A stretch of 64,000 nt of DNA from Pseudomonadales bacterium (GTDB lineage Bacteria; Pseudomonadota; Gammaproteobacteria; Pseudomonadales; Azotimanducaceae): contig JAHRVQ010000022.1 in the NCBI GenBank assembly GCA_019090615.1, forward strand, positions 62,001 through 126,000. Direction: 5' to 3'. Made by a program: the position numbers and the translations under genes. This document shows positions 57,370-64,000 of the stretch, one piece after another. Every line of letters begins with the position of its first letter. Within the stretch, counting starts at the first letter, position 1. Under the pieces are notes generated by a model, which saw nothing but the letters and a program-made list of their open reading frames with translations, searched no databases and was not told where the DNA came from.

Positions 57370-58239
57370 TTATTGGTCCTGGGATAAGTTGGTGGCCTCG
57401 ATTGTTGTACCGTCGGCTAATAAATAATGGTCATCCGTGGCTGACTTGGTCTGGATAACGGCCAGAAAACTACCCGCCTGGTGGCTTATCACCTTGCCTA
57501 TGGCTTTATTTTGCTGATTATAAATAATATCTCCAGCGGCAACTCCAGCGGCAAGAGGGCGCTCAGCCTGACATAAATGCAGGCATTTTTTTAGATCGCC
57601 CCGATATTGCATCCGAGCGATTATTTCCTGGCCAAGGTAACATCCCTTGTCAAAACTTATGCCGCCAATATTATGTAAATTGAACATCTGCGGCAGGTAT
57701 TCATCTTTAGAATGCAGGTCTATCCAGGCATATCCACTGGCGATCTCCTGAGCCTGCCAGTCAGATTGATCGATTGCTGCGGGCTGCTCTTTGCTACTCC
57801 ATATTTCCCAGCGCTGGTCGGCGACACAGAGTATTGTGTATTCGTCGTCGCTTGTGATTTGATCGTGTGTGATTTGATTGTGGGTGATTTGATATAGTGC
57901 CTGTGGCACATTGTCCATTGCCGTCATCAGTCCATAGCAGTACCGGGTAGCAGATAAATCCGTAATCGTTGCTTTTGAAAAAACGATATATTGACCAAGA
58001 AAACTCGCCACATCGTCGATAAGGTCACGATTGAGTCGTAGCAAAAACCCATCATTGAGCGCGATTAACTGAAAATTGGCGATCATTCTGCCCTTGATGT
58101 TGCATATTGCGCCGGGTAATGACTGATTAGGTGTCAGATCATTGAGATCGCAGGTGGTATAACCCTGTAAAAATTTCAGGGCATCACGGCCAGTGATGGA
58201 TAAAAAGCCAAATTGAGGTAGTGCTATAAGTTCCTTCAT
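57370..58239 (-). CDS. ygfZ: Folate-binding protein YgfZ
   Basis: Tetrahydrofolate-dependent protein for iron-sulfur cluster assembly and repair, related to GcvT. The family motif is DKGCYLGQEIIARMQYRG, with the essential cysteine in KGC. 289 residues. Around residue 120 three 15-bp units (57851-57895) encode ITHNQITHDQIT. It stands divergent from sdhE, as in many gammaproteobacteria. Confidence 0.93.
   Translation of the reverse strand: MKELIALPQFGFLSITGRDALKFLQGYTTCDLNDLTPNQSLPGAICNIKGRMIANFQLIALNDGFLLRLNRDLIDDVASFLGQYIVFSKATITDLSATRYCYGLMTAMDNVPQALYQITHNQITHDQITSDDEYTILCVADQRWEIWSSKEQPAAIDQSDWQAQEIASGYAWIDLHSKDEYLPQMFNLHNIGGISFDKGCYLGQEIIARMQYRGDLKKCLHLCQAERPLAAGVAAGDIIYNQQNKAIGKVISHQAGSFLAVIQTKSATDDHYLLADGTTIEATNLSQDQ
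57851..57895. repeat. 15-bp in-frame tandem repeat in ygfZ
   Basis: Three units of 15 bp (57851-57865, 57866-57880, 57881-57895; TGTGATTTGAT core) encode QITHD/QITHN-type pentapeptides in a loop of YgfZ. The frame is kept. Confidence 0.8.
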
Positions 58240-58308
58240 GGGCTTATCTTACTACTTGATGTTTGGGAAACGCGAGATTTTTGAATTATAATCTGAGTCT
58301 CAACAGTA

Positions 58309-58599
58309 ATGCGCTTAACCGCTAAGCCGAAGGAATTTAGATTGGTAACAGAACTGGAATTAAATCGCCTTAGATGGCGCTGTCGCAGGGGTATGCTGGA
58401 GCTTGATTTATTATTAGGGCCTTTTTTTGAGGCGCAGTTTAAAGATTTGTCCGAGGCTCAACAGGCAGACTTTGAAAAGCTGTTGGAAGAGGATGACCCG
58501 GTTTTACTGGGTTGGTTCAGTCGAAAAACAGAGGCTGAGGAGCCCAGTTTGAATCACCTGGTACAAGTCATTCTTGATCGGGTTCAGCCATCTCATTAA
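58309..58599 (+). CDS. sdhE: FAD assembly factor SdhE
   Basis: Small protein that promotes covalent flavinylation of succinate dehydrogenase. It has RWRCRRGMLELDLLLGPFF with the RGxxE motif, and LLEEDDPVLLGWF. ATG 58309 gives 96 residues. TTG 58342 has AAGGA at 58330-58334 and gives 85 residues, closer to the family N-terminus, so it may be the true start. It is followed by ygfX as in E. coli (ygfY-ygfX). Confidence 0.9.
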   Translation: MRLTAKPKEFRLVTELELNRLRWRCRRGMLELDLLLGPFFEAQFKDLSEAQQADFEKLLEEDDPVLLGWFSRKTEAEEPSLNHLVQVILDRVQPSH

Positions 58600-58640
58600 C
58601 TATCGGCAATAGTTAAGCCAGTCTGGGACAGTTTTAGCCA

Positions 58641-59093
58641 ATGATGAATAAACTGGATCTTCATATTGGCGTTTCTAAATCCTACGCTCTGTTTTTGCTA
58701 TTACTACACGTTAGTTGTCTTTATGCGTTGTGGCTCGCCAACCTGCCGCTTTGGGCGCGGCTGATGCTGGCATTATTGGTTGGTTGGTCGATGATACGGG
58801 CTATAAGAAAGGCCTTGTTAAGCCCTCGGGCGATTCAACATGTTCAGGCAAATGCCGATCAATGGCAGTTAACCCTGGCGAATAACAACGTTTTTGAGGC
58901 GACTCTGGTAGGTGAAGTACTGGTCTGGTCATGGCTGATTGTGGCAAGATTTCGCCACCACAATAATTACTATTCACTGGTATTGCTGCCTGATAATTGT
59001 TCTCCCCAGGCGCATCGTCTAAGCCGCGTCTATTTTTCATATTATGTTGGTCCCGCAACGGAGGCTATACGGCCGCCAGATAATAGCCCTTAG
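58641..59093 (+). CDS. ygfX: YgfX family membrane protein
   Basis: 150 residues with two N-terminal hydrophobic segments (YALFLLLLHVSCLYALWLA, WARLMLALLVGWSMIRAI) and a soluble C-terminal part (NADQWQLTLANNNVFEATL, VLLPDNCSPQAHRLSRVY). It resembles the YgfX/CptA family found next to sdhE. E. coli YgfX was described as a toxin affecting cytoskeletal proteins; that is not shown for this protein. The stop lies inside the 18-bp duplication at 59075-59110. Confidence 0.8.
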   Translation: MMNKLDLHIGVSKSYALFLLLLHVSCLYALWLANLPLWARLMLALLVGWSMIRAIRKALLSPRAIQHVQANADQWQLTLANNNVFEATLVGEVLVWSWLIVARFRHHNNYYSLVLLPDNCSPQAHRLSRVYFSYYVGPATEAIRPPDNSP

Positions 59094-59110
59094 CCAGATA
59101 ATAGCCCTTA
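59075..59110. repeat. Perfect 18-bp direct duplication at the ygfX stop
   Basis: GCCAGATAATAGCCCTTA occurs twice in tandem (59075-59092, 59093-59110). The first copy plus the following G holds the ygfX stop codon, so the duplication did not alter the protein except possibly its last residues. Confidence 0.85.
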
Positions 59111-59193
59111 AATGATTCCTATATTTCCCTCTGGCCTGAGAATTCTGTAACCTTCATGCCCGATAACAGTTCAATTTACGGCGAGACGGTTAA

Positions 59194-60798
59194 GTGGATA
59201 CGAAATCACATATATATGATGTGTTGATTATTGGTAGTGGTGCTGCTGGTATGACCGCAGCGTTGAAGTTACCCAAAGAATATTCGATTGCAATGTTGTG
59301 CAAAGACAAGGCGACCGAAGGCAGTACCTATTACGCCCAGGGTGGCGTGGCTGCGGTCCTGGATGAATATGACAGCATTGAATCTCATATTCAGGATACC
59401 CTGGATGCTGGCGCTGGATTGTGTAATCCGGAGGTGGTGAGATTTACAGTGGAACGTAGCGCAGAAGTTGTTGACTGGCTGGTTGATCTTGGTGTGCAGT
59501 TTGATAAAGAGACTCAACCGGACGGTTCTGAAGATTACCATTTAACCAAAGAAGGTGGGCATAGTCATCGTCGCGTTATTCATGCTGCGGATGCAACCGG
59601 TAAAGAAATCACCCAGGGTTTAAGTCAGAGATTATTGCAGCATAAAAACGTTGAAATATTTGAGCGATTCGTCGCCGTAGATCTAATCACCGAAGATCAG
59701 ATTGGCCAACCTGGTAAGGCCTGTATCGGAGCATACGTACTTAATCTTGATACCCAGCATGTGGAATTATTTCGCGCCAAGCATGTGGTGATTGCTACCG
59801 GGGGCGCAAGTAAAGTTTATCTATATACCAGTAACCCTGATACTGCATCAGGTGACGGTATTGCAATGGCCTGGCGGGCTGGCTGCCGCGTTGCGAATAT
59901 GGAATTTAATCAATTTCATCCTACCTGTTTATATCATCCAGATGCGAAATCATTTCTTGTTAGTGAGGCGCTGCGTGGTGAGGGGGCTTATTTACTGTTG
60001 CCGGATGGCACGCGATTTATGCCCAGGTTTGATGAGCGTGCGGAGCTTGCGCCGCGGGATATTGTTGCCAAAGCCATTGATCACGAAATGAAGCGCCTGG
60101 GCTGTGATTGTGTTTATCTGGATATTAGTCATAAGCCAAGGGAATTTATAATCGGTCATTTCCCCAATATTTTTAAGCGTTGTCTTGAATTAGGTATGGA
60201 TATTACCCGCGCGCCGATCCCCATTGTTCCAGCTGCCCACTATACCTGTGGTGGGGTGGTGACCGACACATCGGGGCTAACCGATATCCCTAATCTTTAT
60301 GTTGTTGGTGAGTCCAGTTTTACCGGCTTGCATGGGGCTAATCGAATGGCGAGTAATTCCTTGCTTGAATGTATGGTCTTCGCGACTTCCGCAGCGGCGC
60401 ATATTCAGCAGCAGGATCTTGTTACAGTTGACTGGAAAATTCCTAACTGGGATGAATCACAGGTAACCAATTCTGATGAGGATGTTATTATTTCCCATAA
60501 CTGGGATGAGTTGCGACGGTTTATGTGGGATTACGTCGGCATTGTAAGAACTAATAAACGCCTGCAGCGAGCCCGGCGTCGGGTGCAGTTGTTGATTCAG
60601 GAAGTGGGTGAATACTATAGTAATTACAAAATAAGTAGTGATCTTATCGAATTACGCAACCTGATGACCGTGGCAGATTTGATTATTCAATCTGCAATCC
60701 GTCGCAAGGAAAGTCGAGGCCTGCACTATACGCTTGATTATACCCGGTTGAATAAACAGCCCGTAGACACGGTATTGGTGCCACCGCGATTCGGTTGA
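59194..60798 (+). CDS. nadB: L-aspartate oxidase
   Basis: FAD enzyme for the first step of NAD synthesis (aspartate to iminoaspartate). The FAD motif is [14 protein letters not shown]; the active-site regions are [16 protein letters not shown] and [13 protein letters not shown]. 534 residues is the usual size. The start is GTG 59194. In Pseudomonas and E. coli nadB stands beside rpoE; here rpoE lies at the other end of the window. Confidence 0.96.
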   Translation: MDTKSHIYDVLIIGSGAAGMTAALKLPKEYSIAMLCKDKATEGSTYYAQGGVAAVLDEYDSIESHIQDTLDAGAGLCNPEVVRFTVERSAEVVDWLVDLGVQFDKETQPDGSEDYHLTKEGGHSHRRVIHAADATGKEITQGLSQRLLQHKNVEIFERFVAVDLITEDQIGQPGKACIGAYVLNLDTQHVELFRAKHVVIATGGASKVYLYTSNPDTASGDGIAMAWRAGCRVANMEFNQFHPTCLYHPDAKSFLVSEALRGEGAYLLLPDGTRFMPRFDERAELAPRDIVAKAIDHEMKRLGCDCVYLDISHKPREFIIGHFPNIFKRCLELGMDITRAPIPIVPAAHYTCGGVVTDTSGLTDIPNLYVVGESSFTGLHGANRMASNSLLECMVFATSAAAHIQQQDLVTVDWKIPNWDESQVTNSDEDVIISHNWDELRRFMWDYVGIVRTNKRLQRARRRVQLLIQEVGEYYSNYKISSDLIELRNLMTVADLIIQSAIRRKESRGLHYTLDYTRLNKQPVDTVLVPPRFG

Positions 60799-61033
60799 AT
60801 GATCTTTTTAGTGCCGAAATCAATTTATTACACCAACGGTCTATTATTGAAGCCGTGATTTGCATCCATCTAAACAATAGTGCAATCTCCAAAAATTCTG
60901 ATTTCTACTGTCGATTCGCCGGTTTTAGTCAGCCAGCAATGTGCTGATTAAACGCCGCATTGGCCGTAAATGAATCCTGATCAGAGAATTTCTAATCCGA
61001 ATAATGAATAATGAAACGAATAAAAGGACGCTT

Positions 61034-61807
61034 ATGAAAAAGTTATATTTGTTGGTATTGATCACAGGTTTGATCAATTTTTCGTTTGCGGACATTGCTG
61101 CTATAAAAAAAGTAGAGGAAACACGGGTTGGAGAGGTGAATGCGTCCACGGAGATTCGGATAAAGGCGGCCTTGCGTCGTGTACGTCCTGATATCACTAT
61201 TGAGAAGATCGTTAAAAGCCCGCTTAACGGACTGGTTGAAGCCCATTTGTTGGGTGGCCAGGTACTCTATTTTAGTACTGATGCCCGCTACCTGGTCTCT
61301 GGTGAGATTTATCGATTAGGCGCCAATGAACTGGTTAACCTGACTGAAGAACGCCGCATCATGACGCGTAAAAAAATTATGGCTGAGCTAGATGAATCGG
61401 AGATGTGGGTGTTCGCTCCGGCTGAGGGCCAGATCAAGGCCACAGTGACCGTATTTACAGATATCGATTGTGTTTTTTGTCGAAAATTGCACAATGAAAT
61501 CCCTGAGTTAAACCGCCTGGGGATTGCTGTGCGTTATATGGCGTTTCCGCGTGCTGGTCTGGAATCAGAGTCCTATAATAAAATTGTTTCTGCCTGGTGT
61601 GCGGCTGATCCGAAGCTTGCGCTTACTCGCGCCAAAGGCGGTCAGGAAATTCCAGCACTTAATTGTGACAACCCTGTTGCTGAGCAGTATGCATTGGGTA
61701 GTGCTCTGGGTGTCAACGCAACGCCAGCGCTATTATTTGAAGATGGCAGCCTGGTACCGGGTTATTTGCCTGCTCGGGATCTGGCATCAAAACTTGGTCT
61801 GTTGTAG
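61034..61807 (+). CDS. dsbC: Thiol:disulfide interchange protein DsbC
   Basis: Periplasmic disulfide isomerase. A signal peptide (LYLLVLITGLINFSFA) is followed by an N-terminal dimerisation domain and a thioredoxin fold with FTDIDCVFCRKLHNEIPEL (active site CVFC). The cis-proline loop is GVNATPALLFEDG. ATG 61034 has AAGGA upstream; an upstream in-frame ATG at 61004 would spoil the signal peptide. 257 residues. Confidence 0.93.
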   Translation: MKKLYLLVLITGLINFSFADIAAIKKVEETRVGEVNASTEIRIKAALRRVRPDITIEKIVKSPLNGLVEAHLLGGQVLYFSTDARYLVSGEIYRLGANELVNLTEERRIMTRKKIMAELDESEMWVFAPAEGQIKATVTVFTDIDCVFCRKLHNEIPELNRLGIAVRYMAFPRAGLESESYNKIVSAWCAADPKLALTRAKGGQEIPALNCDNPVAEQYALGSALGVNATPALLFEDGSLVPGYLPARDLASKLGLL

Positions 61808-61945
61808 TTATACCCTGATCAGGGCTAACGTCAATATAGAGTGGTGAAGCTGCTTTCAGGGGTGCTGCTCCGATTTCCAGGCTGGTATTTGTCGCCGCAG
61901 TAAACTACTGGATTATTATGCAGGCTCAGACTTTCCTATTAACAC

Positions 61946-61982
61946 GCTTTAAAGATCCTTTTAAAGACATTTTAAAGATATT
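61946..61982. repeat. 12-bp imperfect tandem repeat, 3 copies
   Basis: Three TTTTAAAGACAT-like units just upstream of the aminotransferase gene. The 187-bp gap contains nothing else notable. Confidence 0.5.
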
Positions 61983-61994
61983 GTAGAAGACTAA

Positions 61995-63203
61995 ATGGAT
62001 GACTTTCCACGAATTAAACGCTTACCGCCGTATATATTCAGTATCACGGATGCCCTGAAAAAGGCAGCACGGGCAAGAGGCGAGGATATTATCGATTTTG
62101 GTATGGGTAATCCTGATCAACCTACGCCAAAACATATTGTGGATAAGCTGATAGAGACCGTGCAACGTCCGGATACCCATCGATATTCTCAGTCAAAAGG
62201 TATACCTCGACTGAGACAGGCCATATGTAACTGGTATCAGGAGCGTTTTGATGTAGCGCTCGATCCTGAATCTGAAGCTATTGTCACCCTGGGATCAAAA
62301 GAAGGTATTGCCCATTTAGCGATGGCAATTCTGGGTACAGGTGATGGCGTACTAGTACCTAACCCTTCGTATCCGATTCACCCCTATGGCGCGGTGATTG
62401 CAGATGCGGATGTTCGTCATGTGCCCTTAACTGCAGATGTGGATTTTTTTGAAGAATTAGAAAAAGCGATTATAAATTCCTGGCCGAAACCAAAGGTGCT
62501 GATTATTAATTTTCCGGGTAATCCAACTGGACAATGCGTGGATCTGGAATTTTTTGAAAAAGTTATTCGGGTTGCGAAGGAACATGAGATCTGGGTAGTG
62601 CAGGACCTGGCCTATGCCGATATTGTATTTGACGGCTATCAGGCGCCAAGCATCTTGCAGGTACCAGGGGCGAAAGATATCGCGGTGGAGTTTTTCTCCC
62701 TGTCGAAGAGTTATAATATGCCCGGTTGGCGGATTGGTTTTTGTGTTGGCAATCCAACCCTGGTGGGGGCTTTGACAAAAATAAAATCGTATCTTGATTA
62801 TGGCATGTTTACGCCAATTCAAGTGGCAGCTATCGCAGCGCTTGAAGGGGATCAAAGTTGTGTTGAAGAAAATCGGCAAATGTATTGCAGTCGTCGCGAT
62901 GTTTTATGCGAAGGGCTGGCTGTCGCTGGCTGGCAGGTTGAGAAACCGAAAGCAACCATGTTTGTATGGGCAAAAATCCCCCCGCAGTTTATGCATATGG
63001 GCTCACTGGAGTTCAGCAAGTTTTTACTTAAAGAAGCTAAGGTTGCCGTTTCGCCAGGTATTGGCTTCGGTCAATACGGTGACGATCATGTCAGGTTTGC
63101 GTTGATTGAAAACGAACATCGAACGCGGCAGGCTATCAGGGGAATTAAGCAGATGTTCAAAAAAGCGGCGCGGATACAAGCAGCTGAAATGAAAGGAGAA
63201 TAA
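61995..63203 (+). CDS. alaC: Class I aminotransferase, AlaC type
   Basis: PLP-dependent aminotransferase similar to glutamate-pyruvate transaminase AlaC (YfdZ). It has [22 protein letters not shown] and the PLP lysine in [15 protein letters not shown]. 402 residues. In several proteobacteria this gene precedes hom and thrC, as here, so it may also serve threonine-pathway metabolism; that is inference. Confidence 0.9.
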   Translation: MDDFPRIKRLPPYIFSITDALKKAARARGEDIIDFGMGNPDQPTPKHIVDKLIETVQRPDTHRYSQSKGIPRLRQAICNWYQERFDVALDPESEAIVTLGSKEGIAHLAMAILGTGDGVLVPNPSYPIHPYGAVIADADVRHVPLTADVDFFEELEKAIINSWPKPKVLIINFPGNPTGQCVDLEFFEKVIRVAKEHEIWVVQDLAYADIVFDGYQAPSILQVPGAKDIAVEFFSLSKSYNMPGWRIGFCVGNPTLVGALTKIKSYLDYGMFTPIQVAAIAALEGDQSCVEENRQMYCSRRDVLCEGLAVAGWQVEKPKATMFVWAKIPPQFMHMGSLEFSKFLLKEAKVAVSPGIGFGQYGDDHVRFALIENEHRTRQAIRGIKQMFKKAARIQAAEMKGE

Positions 63204-63204
63204 G

Positions 63205-64000
63205 TTGGATCAATTAGCAGTAGGTATTTGTGGTCTAGGTACAGTGGGTGCGGGGGTTTTTAATTTACTGGAAAAAAATGCTGAGGAGATCGCGCGCAAG
63301 ACCGGCGCACGGATTAGAATTGCTCAGGTTGGATGTCGGCGAGATAATCCGCATTGTGATCTGACTAATATAGCCGTCAGCCGGGATATTTATGCGCTGG
63401 TAAATAATCCTGAAATCGATGTCATCATTGAATTGATTGGTGGTACGGATGATGCTTTGACGCTGGTTAAGCAGGCAATTGCGAATAAAAAACATGTGGT
63501 CACGGCTAATAAGGCGTTAATCGCACTACATGGCGCAGAGTTATTTCAACTGGCTGATGAAGCGGGGGTAAGTTTGAAATATGAAGCTGCCATAGCGGGC
63601 GGTATTCCGGTGGTTAAAGCGATACGAGAAGGCCTGGCTGGCAACAAAGTTGAATTTCTTGCGGGCATCATTAACGGCACCACTAATTTTATTCTCACTG
63701 AAATGGAAACCGCAGGTGATAGAAGTTTTGCTGACGTATTAAAAGAGGCGCAAGATTTGGGTTATGCCGAAGCGGATCCGACATTTGATATAGAGGGCGT
63801 TGATGCAGCCCATAAACTTACCTTGCTGGCATCCATGGCCTTTGGTATGGCGTTGAATTTTGGTGCGGTCTACCTTGAAGGAATATCAAAAATTACAGTA
63901 CAGGATATTAAATACGCCGAGGAAATTGGGTTCAAAATCAAACATCTGGGCATTGCCCGGCAGACCGCAAAGGGCGTTGAACTGCGTGTACACCCCACCT
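63205..64000 (+). CDS. hom: Homoserine dehydrogenase (5' part, cut by the window end)
   Basis: NAD(P)-dependent reduction of aspartate semialdehyde to homoserine. The 265 codons in the window start with TTG 63205, which has AAAGGAG at 63192-63198. They show the Rossmann motif GICGLGTVGAGV, VVTANKALIA, AAIAGGIPVVKAI, the signature GIINGTTNFILTEM and DPTFDIEGVDAAHKL. The C-terminal ACT domain expected in the family lies beyond the window. One base separates it from the alaC stop. Confidence 0.95.
   Translation, partial: MDQLAVGICGLGTVGAGVFNLLEKNAEEIARKTGARIRIAQVGCRRDNPHCDLTNIAVSRDIYALVNNPEIDVIIELIGGTDDALTLVKQAIANKKHVVTANKALIALHGAELFQLADEAGVSLKYEAAIAGGIPVVKAIREGLAGNKVEFLAGIINGTTNFILTEMETAGDRSFADVLKEAQDLGYAEADPTFDIEGVDAAHKLTLLASMAFGMALNFGAVYLEGISKITVQDIKYAEEIGFKIKHLGIARQTAKGVELRVHPT

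Noticed and set aside
1-64000. Mobile elements, prophage, CRISPR, restriction or toxin-antitoxin defence islands, tRNA or rRNA genes.
   Set aside because: None seen: no transposase or Cas-like proteins, no spaced direct repeats of CRISPR type, no tRNA cloverleaf recognised by eye. XerD here is the housekeeping recombinase, not an integrase of an island.

Overview
The window is a chromosomal segment of a gammaproteobacterium, probably a marine one related to the Pseudomonadales/Cellvibrionales. That placement is inferred from gene order and protein resemblance, not from a search. The main markers are the blocks rpoE-mucA-mucB-mucC-mucD-lepA-lepB-DUF4845-rnc-era-recO-acpS, gacS/barA-cysM-rlmD-relA, ygfZ/sdhE/ygfX/nadB, and an AlgP-like lysine-rich protein. 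Base composition is moderate, genes are dense, and I saw no insertion sequence, prophage, CRISPR array, rRNA or tRNA. Many genes appear to start with TTG or GTG.

Layout. 1-1.8 kb: rplS with its terminator, then xerD. 2.1-12.9 kb: the envelope-stress sigma factor and its regulators, followed by translation, protein-export and RNA-processing genes up to acpS (pdxJ is missing from its usual place). 12.9-18 kb: a small metabolic set (ytoQ, SnoaL-like, a beta-hydroxyacid dehydrogenase, a nitroreductase) and ybiT. 18.1-27.5 kb: recQ, a GacS/BarA-like hybrid sensor whose kinase core looks dead, cysM, rlmD, relA and adk. 27.9-33.2 kb: a histone-H1-like protein, mobA, a YoaA-type helicase, tsaB, an unknown protein and rsmJ. 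33.3-41.7 kb, minus strand: plsB, the type II secretion genes gspD, gspC and gspN, an unknown protein and dapE. 41.8-46.2 kb: a tyrosine phosphatase, a DUF35/thiolase-like pair, coaE and an HDOD protein. 46.4-49.7 kb: prfB with its programmed frameshift, lysS and ung. 49.7-56.4 kb: a LysR regulator divergent from a five-gene valine degradation operon. 56.4-60.8 kb: a second HDOD protein, ygfZ, sdhE, ygfX and nadB. 61-64 kb: dsbC, an AlaC-type aminotransferase and the 5' part of hom.

The genes are mostly core housekeeping. Signals worth a second look are: a perfect 16-bp inverted repeat inside the RNase III gene; the GacS/BarA-like protein that kept its receiver and Hpt residues but lost the kinase histidine and recognisable ATP-binding boxes; short tandem duplications of 8-25 bp at more than a dozen sites, in frame when in genes; a thiolase-like protein without the nucleophilic cysteine paired with a DUF35 protein; a three-half-site operator next to the LysR gene; and the separation of xerD from dsbC/hom and of nadB from rpoE, which are neighbours in Pseudomonas-type genomes.
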